Assembly (NCBI GenBank): GCA_024697705.1
Contig: JAILFF010000210.1
Span: 1 to 5,513 of the forward strand
Direction: 5' to 3'
From: Ruminococcus sp.
GTDB lineage: Bacteria > Bacillota > Clostridia > Oscillospirales > Ruminococcaceae
DNA: 5,513 nt
Notes under the pieces: generated by a model
Seen by the model: the letters and a program-made list of their open reading frames with translations, nothing else
Told to the model about the DNA's origin: nothing
The model's database searches: none
Translations under genes and position numbers: made by a program
Part shown: piece after piece, positions 1 through 4,260 of the stretch
Layout of the letters: every line of letters begins with the position of its first letter
How positions within the stretch are numbered: the stretch's first letter is position 1

Positions 1-2
1 AA

Positions 3-35
3 GCGGCAGACAACACCCCACGAGTCGTGAGCCGC
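3..35. repeat. Small palindromes at the left edge
   Basis: GCGGC (3-7) and GCCGC (31-35) are complementary and flank CACGAGTCGTG (19-29), a 5-bp palindrome with one central base. For transcripts coming from the right, the outer stem would end in GCCGCTT at the window edge, so a terminator whose T-run lies just outside is possible. Confidence 0.3.
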
Positions 36-36
36 C

Positions 37-89
37 GCGCAGGTTCCCGCCTTCGTTACGCTCCGCTCCACTACGGCGGGAACCTGCGC
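37..89. repeat. Perfect 15-bp inverted repeat (REP-like hairpin)
   Basis: GCGCAGGTTCCCGCC (37-51) is the exact reverse complement of GGCGGGAACCTGCGC (75-89), separated by 23 bases that contain a GCTCC-GCTCC duplication. A 15-bp GC-rich stem without mismatches would form a very stable hairpin in either strand. No T-run follows in either direction, so it resembles an extragenic palindromic repeat more than an intrinsic terminator, although it could still stop or stabilise the transcript coming from the right. Membership of a repeat family is inference. Confidence 0.75.
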
Positions 90-107
90 ACAAGCGTTCA
101 ACGTCCC

Positions 108-222
108 AAAGGTCTCCAAAAATGCACAACAGGGTCTCACAGGAGCGCCCCTGCTATGCACAACTCAGGCTCCTGAACAACAAAATCGGTGCTGAAAGGT
201 TATGCACTTTTTCGAGACCTTT
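108..222. repeat. Imperfect long inverted repeat, about 115 bp, MITE-like
   Basis: The left arm (108-130, beginning AAAGGTCTCCAAAAATGCAC) and the reverse complement of the right arm (199-222, beginning AAAGGTCTCGAAAAAGTGCA) match over almost their full length: 9 paired bases, one mismatch, 5 paired, one bulged G, then TGCA, a wobble-compatible position and AAC. A 7-bp inverted repeat (140-146 and 169-175) lies between the arms. No target-site duplication is evident at the edges. On the plus strand the stem ends in CCTTTTTA, so it could act as a terminator for transcription from the left. The minus-strand side has only three T. Confidence 0.6.
140..175. repeat. Inner 7-bp inverted repeat
   Basis: CAGGAGC (140-146) and GCTCCTG (169-175) are perfect reverse complements with a 22-base loop, nested inside the larger inverted repeat at 108-222. 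Together they would form a two-level stem structure if transcribed. Confidence 0.5.
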
Positions 223-232
223 TTATGCACTT
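200..232. repeat. 10-base direct repeat TTATGCACTT
   Basis: TTATGCACTT occurs at 200-209 and again at 223-232, start-to-start 23 bases. The core ATGCAC also occurs at 122-127 and 156-161, there as ATGCACAAC both times. The copies lie on the same strand. They may be duplicated remnants of a repeat element or binding sites for a protein; nothing in the sequence settles this. Confidence 0.55.
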
Positions 233-280
233 CGGGGTTGACAAACACAGTTTTCTTTTGAACTTATACGGTTTTCGGTA

Positions 281-1399
281 TTATTCGTAGCCGATCTCAA
301 AATATTTTCTGAAATTAGCAATATCCTTGCCGTGACGATAAACTACGACCGAATAATACTCCTTATTGTTGGAATAACCCAGCGAACGCACACGAGGATT
401 ATACTCCCACAGCGCCCAGTCGGAATTTTTATCGGGTTCACTGAAATGATCTATCAGCCAAAGCGTCTGATCGGAAAAATATGGCTTGATATATTTTTCA
501 TAACAGTCATTGTCACACATTATTATAGCGCGTCTGCCATATTCCTGCTTTATTCGGTTCAGATAGTTTTTCAGCTGGTCCTCGACCTTTTCGGCGCTCC
601 TCATTCGGAGCTTATAGGCGCCGTAGGCAGTCAGCTTTACCGCAGGTCGAAGCTCTCCGTCAAGCTCTCCGACTGTTTTGATATAATGCTCTGCCTGTTC
701 CGTGCCGTCCTCGTTAAAATCAAACTCGTGGTAAAATCCCGCCCATAGTCTGCTGTCGTCTATCCCGGGACGATTCGCGGCGTACTGCTCGTCAATGAAT
801 TTCGTACCTCTCGTAGCGCGGACATAAGCAAAGGTTATCATCTGATACTGAAACTCTTCCCAATCCATTTCACCCAACGCAGAGGTGACTAACGCTCCCC
901 TCACGGGATAATCGCGCTTTCTCGGCTCGTTGAACCAAAGCTGACCGCGATAGTACAAAAAACCGACATTCAGCGCGATATATATTGTACCAAGTATTAT
1001 TATCACAACGGCAAATCGTCTGTATATCCGCCAAAATTTTCTGCGTGCCTGTTCACGCTTCGGGTCTGATTTCCGTTCTTTCTTAACTTTGACAGTTTCC
1101 TGAACTGTTTCCTCCTGATGCGGAGGGCTTTGCGCCTCTGGTTCCCGCGGCGGGGTTGGGTTTACAGCCGGTCTTCTTACAGGTTTTCTGTTACTGCCCG
1201 ATTTTTTTACGGCGGGCTTATCCGAAGAAACCTGCGGAGCGGCATCTTTTACGACAGTTGGTCTTTGGGGCGGGGAAACGGGCTTTTTCTGCGGAATTCT
1301 TCCCCCACCCGAGCGGGATACACGCTCATCAGCATATTCGTACTGCTCGTTTATCTTCTTACGGGCATTTTCGTTAAGATCAAATTCCTGCTTATTCAT
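281..1399 (-). CDS. Single-pass membrane protein with extracellular GH25 lysozyme-like domain, probably non-catalytic
   Basis: This protein has 372 residues. Residues 1-128 form a polar, Pro/Lys/Arg-rich, probably disordered arm ending in the basic RRKFWRIYRR (119-128). One hydrophobic segment follows (about 129-149), so by the positive-inside rule the N-terminus is cytoplasmic and the rest is outside. Residues about 166-357 follow the order of a GH25 (lysozyme-type muramidase) barrel: GALVTSALGEMDW (168-180), ITFAYVRAT (188-196), WAGFYHEF (219-226), RPAVKLT (251-257), RRAIIMCDN (289-297), LWLIDHF (313-319) and LWEYN (330-334). The acids expected in active members are absent: L170 replaces the first Asp, K255 and T257 stand in the usual DxE, and the late Asp region reads VVVY. 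Binding or scaffolding is more likely than hydrolysis. The start overlaps the regulator gene by 8 bases and has AAGG 9 bases upstream. Two outer cysteines (295 and 299) could pair. Membrane topology is solid; the GH25 relation is from motif order, not a search. Confidence 0.82.
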   Translation of the reverse strand: MNKQEFDLNENARKKINEQYEYADERVSRSGGGRIPQKKPVSPPQRPTVVKDAAPQVSSDKPAVKKSGSNRKPVRRPAVNPTPPREPEAQSPPHQEETVQETVKVKKERKSDPKREQARRKFWRIYRRFAVVIIILGTIYIALNVGFLYYRGQLWFNEPRKRDYPVRGALVTSALGEMDWEEFQYQMITFAYVRATRGTKFIDEQYAANRPGIDDSRLWAGFYHEFDFNEDGTEQAEHYIKTVGELDGELRPAVKLTAYGAYKLRMRSAEKVEDQLKNYLNRIKQEYGRRAIIMCDNDCYEKYIKPYFSDQTLWLIDHFSEPDKNSDWALWEYNPRVRSLGYSNNKEYYSVVVYRHGKDIANFRKYFEIGYE

Positions 1400-1823
1400 T
1401 TGCCGATACCTTAAACTCCGCTGAAGAAGCTATCATATCGGCAAAATTATAGCTTGAAAGCTTTTTACGCACCGTATCGGTGATCTCGCCGAATGCCTTT
1501 TGATAGCAACATATACCGTCTGCTCCGCGATTACATTCACAATCAGGCGCAAGACATCTCGAAAAGTAATATGTACCCTCTATTGCTTCGATCACCATTC
1601 CCAGTGTGATCTCGGACGGCTCTGCGATCAGCTTGTAGCCACCCTGGCTCCCCTTAAATGATTTGACAAGCCCTGCGGAAACGAGCTTTCTGAGTATCTT
1701 AAGCGCAAACCTCAGCGTAACGCACGCTCTTTCCGAGATCGTGCCCGCATCAAGCCTGCCGCGGTCGAGGCAAAGTACAGATACTATCCTTACCGCATAA
1801 TCCGCTTCAAGTGTTATATACAT
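1392..1823 (-). CDS. Rrf2-family transcriptional regulator with cysteine cluster
   Basis: This 143-residue protein has the Rrf2 layout (the family of IscR, NsrR and CymR). The N-terminal MYITLEADYAVRIV is typical of the family and fixes the start at the ATG. A winged helix-turn-helix spans about 1-66, with a recognition-helix region near 35-50 and the wing KGSQGGYKL (57-65). A linker helix (about 72-83) leads to a cysteine group at 90, 95, 97, 105 and 106. In IscR and NsrR, three cysteines in this position bind an Fe-S cluster, so redox, iron or nitric oxide sensing is plausible, but spacing and ligands here are not matched to any one member. Two more cysteines (18 and 34) lie in the DNA-binding half. 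Its 3' end overlaps the next gene by 8 bases, implying coupled translation. No good ribosome site is seen before the ATG. Targets are unknown; autoregulation is common in the family. Confidence 0.9.
   Translation of the reverse strand: MYITLEADYAVRIVSVLCLDRGRLDAGTISERACVTLRFALKILRKLVSAGLVKSFKGSQGGYKLIAEPSEITLGMVIEAIEGTYYFSRCLAPDCECNRGADGICCYQKAFGEITDTVRKKLSSYNFADMIASSAEFKVSANE
1409..1412 (-). promoter_or_regulatory. Ribosome binding site of the GH25-like gene
   Basis: AAGG on the minus strand lies 9 bases before the ATG at 1399, inside the end of the Rrf2 regulator gene. It is a modest site, and with the 8-base gene overlap it suggests that ribosomes finishing the regulator can restart on the membrane protein. 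Confidence 0.5.
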
Positions 1824-1828
1824 AGACT

Positions 1829-1842
1829 AAATACCAATTACC
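1829..1842 (-). promoter_or_regulatory. Short tandem direct repeat upstream of the Rrf2 gene, candidate operator
   Basis: On the minus strand GGTAATT is directly followed by GGTATTT, two 7-base units differing at one base, 6-19 bases before the regulator ATG. Rrf2 proteins often bind AT-rich sites in their own promoters, so this could be an autoregulatory site. It has no dyad symmetry and matches no named family consensus that I can assert. A CATAAT word just upstream (minus strand, about 1848-1853) resembles a -10 box but has no convincing -35 partner. Confidence 0.2.
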
Positions 1843-1858
1843 TGTTTATTATGATATG

Positions 1859-1888
1859 CAGCCGCACGATCGAATATTCCTGCGGCTG
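1859..1888 (-). terminator. Hairpin after rpoD, possible weak or U-less terminator
   Basis: CAGCCGCA (1859-1866) and TGCGGCTG (1881-1888) form a perfect, GC-rich 8-bp stem with a 14-base loop, 11 bases after the rpoD stop. The following minus-strand bases (catatcataataaac) are AT-rich but contain no run of T, so it is not a textbook intrinsic terminator. It may attenuate read-through, protect the rpoD 3' end, or act as an operator, since it lies only 36-65 bases before the Rrf2 regulator start. The stem is certain; its role is not. Confidence 0.45.
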
Positions 1889-1899
1889 TCGGGAGCAGA

Positions 1900-2997
1900 T
1901 CAGTCAAGATAATCCTTGACCTTGTTGCTCCTGTTGGGGTGGCGAAGCTTTCTTAAAGCCTTTGCCTCGATCTGCCTTATACGCTCACGGGTAACTCTGA
2001 ACTGCTGCCCCACCTCCTCAAGCGTGCGGGAACGTCCGTCAATAAGACCGAAACGCAGACGGAGAACCATTTCCTCACGCTCGGTAAGCGTTGAGAGAAC
2101 CTGATTGATCTGTTCCTTAAGAGCTACCTGAGAAGCAGCCTCCTGCGGGGCGAGAGCATCCTCATCGGGGATAAAGTCGCCCAAGTGGCTGTCCTCCTCC
2201 TCACCGATGGGAGTTTCAAGCGAAACGGGATCCTGAGCTATGCGCATGATCTCGCGGACACGATCAACGGGCAGATCGAGATATTCGGCTATCTCTTCGG
2301 GAGAGGGGTCGTGACCGTTCTGATGCAGCAGTTGACTCGAAGCCTTCTTGACCTTGGTTATCGTCTCAACCATGTGAACGGGTATGCGTATCGTCCTTGC
2401 CTGGTCGGCGATAGCTCTTGTGATAGCCTGACGTATCCACCAGGTAGCGTAGGTCGAAAACTTGAAGCCCTTGGTATAATCGTATTTTTCTACCGCCTTG
2501 ATAAGACCCATGTTGCCTTCCTGGATAAGATCAAGAAAGCTCATGCCTCTTCCGACGTATTTCTTGGCAATTGATACCACAAGTCTGAGGTTCGCTTCGG
2601 CAAGGCGCTTTCTCGCTTTCCGAGCCTCCTCCTCCTTGCCGCCGGACATCTTTTCGGCAAGCTGTATCTCTTCCTCCGAAGTAAGAAGCGGCACTCTGCC
2701 TATCTCCTTCAGATAGATCTTTACGGGGTCATCTATCGCAATGCCGTCGGTCGAAAGACCTATATCAATATCCTCGGGAGAAATATCGTCCTCTGGATTG
2801 ATGAAGACCATTTCATCGTCGGGCATTATATCGTCGATTATTTCAATATGGAATTCCTCGCAGCTTTCATAGAAGTGGTCGATCTGCTCAACGTCGAAAT
2901 CAAGCTTTTCAAGAGCGTCGTTGATCTCCTTGGTCGTGAGCTTTCCTCCCGCCTTGCCGTGTTCGAGCAAATTGTCCATTATCTTCTTTTTATCCAT
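1900..2997 (-). CDS. rpoD: RNA polymerase primary sigma factor RpoD/SigA
   Basis: This is the likely housekeeping sigma factor, 365 residues, close to the length of Bacillus SigA. Region 1.1 is at about 1-56, followed by an acidic linker (57-90), region 1.2 (about 91-120), core-binding LIQEGNMGL (157-165), and the -10-reading block FSTYATWWIRQAITRAI (180-196). In that block the equivalents of sigma70 Gln437 and Thr440 are Q190 and T193. RIPVHMVET (204-212), the EEEDSHLGDF finger (266-275), the -35-reading VTRERIRQIEAK (335-346) and a typical LRHPNRS ending (351-357) complete it. An in-frame GTG at 3051 would add 18 residues. The ATG at 2997 is preferred because it has a good ribosome site (GAAAGG, 9 bases upstream) and aligns exactly with the start of the upstream paralog. 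The gene sits 62 bases after that paralog, so the pair is a tandem duplication. A hairpin follows its stop. Confidence 0.96.
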   Translation of the reverse strand: MDKKKIMDNLLEHGKAGGKLTTKEINDALEKLDFDVEQIDHFYESCEEFHIEIIDDIMPDDEMVFINPEDDISPEDIDIGLSTDGIAIDDPVKIYLKEIGRVPLLTSEEEIQLAEKMSGGKEEEARKARKRLAEANLRLVVSIAKKYVGRGMSFLDLIQEGNMGLIKAVEKYDYTKGFKFSTYATWWIRQAITRAIADQARTIRIPVHMVETITKVKKASSQLLHQNGHDPSPEEIAEYLDLPVDRVREIMRIAQDPVSLETPIGEEEDSHLGDFIPDEDALAPQEAASQVALKEQINQVLSTLTEREEMVLRLRFGLIDGRSRTLEEVGQQFRVTRERIRQIEAKALRKLRHPNRSNKVKDYLD

Positions 2998-3006
2998 TTT
3001 TATCAA

Positions 3007-3012
3007 CCTTTC
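3007..3012 (-). promoter_or_regulatory. Ribosome binding site of the distal rpoD
   Basis: On the minus strand GAAAGG lies 9 bases before the ATG at 2997, within AAAGAAAGGTTGAT, which resembles the anti-16S consensus. It decides in favour of ATG 2997 over the in-frame GTG at 3051, which would place this site inside the coding region. Confidence 0.75.
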
Positions 3013-3017
3013 TTTAA

Positions 3018-3060
3018 AGTCCCGCGGCTGATTTAAAGCGCCGTAAAACACGGAGGGACT
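3018..3060 (-). repeat. Inverted repeat between the two sigma genes
   Basis: AGTCCC (3018-3023) and GGGACT (3055-3060) form a perfect 6-bp inverted repeat that fills most of the 62-base gap. It begins at the last base of the upstream sigma stop codon and ends just before the ribosome site of the downstream gene. A small internal hairpin (CCGT, 5-base loop, ACGG on the minus strand) sits inside it. It could be an RNA structure affecting transcript processing or translation of the distal rpoD. There is no U-run, so it is not a normal terminator. The short arms make chance possible. Confidence 0.35.
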
Positions 3061-4196
3061 TATTTCACTTCCTTATTAGAGACCTTTGCGGGAGACTGTG
3101 CCTTAAGCTCCTCAAACTGGCGTATGCTCATTCCGACCTTGCGCCAACGATTAATGCTCCGAAGCCTTCTGATAGCCTTTGCCTCGATCTGCCGCACTCT
3201 CTCACGGGTTACATTGAATATCTCGCCCACCTGTTCAAGCGTCCTGACCTTTCCGTCGTCGAGCCCGAAACGCAGTCTGATGACCATTTCCTCGCGTTCC
3301 GAAAGAGTCATAAGCACACGATTGATCTGCTCGTGAAGCGCCTTCTGCTCCGAAGCCTCCTCGGGAGTCTCCGATTCGGTATCGGGTATAAAGTCTCCGA
3401 GATGACTGTCCTCTTCGTCGCCGATAGGTGTTTCGAGCGAGGTTGGTTCCTGCGCGATTATCCTGCGTACCTCTCTGACGTCTTCCTCGTTCATATTAAG
3501 ATATGCCGCAATCTCCTCGATGGTCGGCGCACGTCCGAACTCGTTCAGCAGTTCGTTTTCCGCGGTTCTGACGCGGTTAATGCTCTCGTACATATGTACA
3601 GGGATACGAATGATCCTGCCCTTGTCGGCAATGGCTCTGGCAATAGCCTGTTTAATCCACCATGTCGAGTATGTCGAAAACTTGAACCCCTTTGTGTGGT
3701 CATACTTTTCCGACGCTTTGATAAGCCCGGTATTTCCTTCCTGAACAAGATCAAGGAATCCGAGCCCTCTGCCCGTATACTTTTTCGCTATCGAAACCAC
3801 AAGTCTCAGATTAGATTCTATCAATCGGTTTCTTGCCTTTTCCGACGCCACAGGGTCGTCGCCTGCCATGATCTCGCCAAGCTCAAGCTCCTCTGTTCTG
3901 CTTAGCAGCGGAAATCTTCCTATTTCCTTAAAATATGATTTTACGCTGTCGTATTGGAACTCGCCATCGTCTGCCAACAGTTCCTTATCGGAGATGCTGT
4001 CATCAACGATCTCGTCCTCTACGGCAAGATCGTCGATCAGCTTGATTCCAAGAACGGCGCAGCTTTCATAGAAAGCATCGATCTGTTCATCGTCGAGTTC
4101 AACACGTTCAAGCGAATCGCTTATCTCCCCTGCCGACAGAGATCCGGCAGCCTTTCCCTTTTCCAAAAGCTGTTCAACGGCTGTTTTTGAATCCAT
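3060..4196 (-). CDS. Diverged primary-type (sigma70, group 1/2) sigma factor, upstream paralog
   Basis: This 378-residue sigma70-family factor would direct RNA polymerase to promoters. Region 1.1-like sequence covers about 1-56, an acidic linker 57-80, region 1.2 about 82-115, region 2 about 118-196, region 3 about 197-285 and region 4 about 288-345. Core-binding LVQEGNTGL (150-158), the DEEDSHLGDF finger (260-269) and -35-reading VTRERVRQIEAK (329-340) are intact. It departs from the housekeeping consensus in region 2.3/2.4: FSTYSTWWIKQAIARAI (173-189) has Ala186 where E. coli sigma70 has Thr440, plus K192, G193 and I195 in place of Q, A and T. The usual C-terminal LRHPxRS is replaced by LRSINRW and a basic tail of about 30 residues. 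The ATG start is supported by collinear alignment with the downstream paralog (MDSKTAVEQLLEKGKAAG against MDKKKIMDNLLEHGKAGG), but no strong ribosome site precedes it. It starts 64 bases after dnaG, so co-transcription is likely. Sigma function is sure; which promoters it reads is inference. Confidence 0.93.
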   Translation of the reverse strand: MDSKTAVEQLLEKGKAAGSLSAGEISDSLERVELDDEQIDAFYESCAVLGIKLIDDLAVEDEIVDDSISDKELLADDGEFQYDSVKSYFKEIGRFPLLSRTEELELGEIMAGDDPVASEKARNRLIESNLRLVVSIAKKYTGRGLGFLDLVQEGNTGLIKASEKYDHTKGFKFSTYSTWWIKQAIARAIADKGRIIRIPVHMYESINRVRTAENELLNEFGRAPTIEEIAAYLNMNEEDVREVRRIIAQEPTSLETPIGDEEDSHLGDFIPDTESETPEEASEQKALHEQINRVLMTLSEREEMVIRLRFGLDDGKVRTLEQVGEIFNVTRERVRQIEAKAIRRLRSINRWRKVGMSIRQFEELKAQSPAKVSNKEVK

Positions 4197-4260
4197 AATG
4201 CTCGCCGCTTTTTCTTTTTCGTTAAAAATTCCAAATGTTTACTGCGCGGCAATGACCGCT

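Larger units (their letters stand above)
1..280. other. Repeat-rich region without a gene, downstream of the operon
   Basis: No coding frame of credible length or family resemblance is seen here. The stretch lies after the stop of the GH25-like gene and carries, from right to left, a 10-base direct repeat pair, a long imperfect inverted repeat (108-222) with an inner 7-bp hairpin, a perfect 15-bp inverted repeat (37-89), and small palindromes near the left edge. It is probably the transcription end of the operon and/or a non-autonomous repeat element. Its full extent to the left is unknown. Confidence 0.6.

Noticed and set aside
238..270. Possible plus-strand promoter (TTGACA at 238 with TATACG or TTATAC further right)
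   Set aside because: The spacing is 20-21 bases instead of about 17, and it would fire antisense into the GH25-like gene. It is probably chance.
1..280. CRISPR array suggested by the repeated words
   Set aside because: The repeats are only 9-10 bases, unevenly spaced, and partly explained by inverted-repeat arms. There are no spacers of regular length.
332..748. Open frame of 138 codons on the plus strand
   Set aside because: It is opposite the GH25-like domain coding sequence, has no ribosome site that I can see and no recognisable motifs.
2998..3051. GTG start at 3051 adding 18 residues to the distal RpoD
   Set aside because: The ATG at 2997 has a proper ribosome site and aligns with the start of the paralog. 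The extension has no match in the paralog.
3333..3905. Open frame of 190 codons on the plus strand, antisense to the upstream sigma gene
   Set aside because: It lies wholly within a strongly conserved sigma coding region, resembles no known family, and is an antisense shadow.
4197..4260. Independent promoter or terminator between dnaG and the first sigma gene
   Set aside because: Only a 5-bp GCCGC/GCGGC pairing with a long loop is seen. There is no convincing -35/-10 pair and no stem followed by a T-run.
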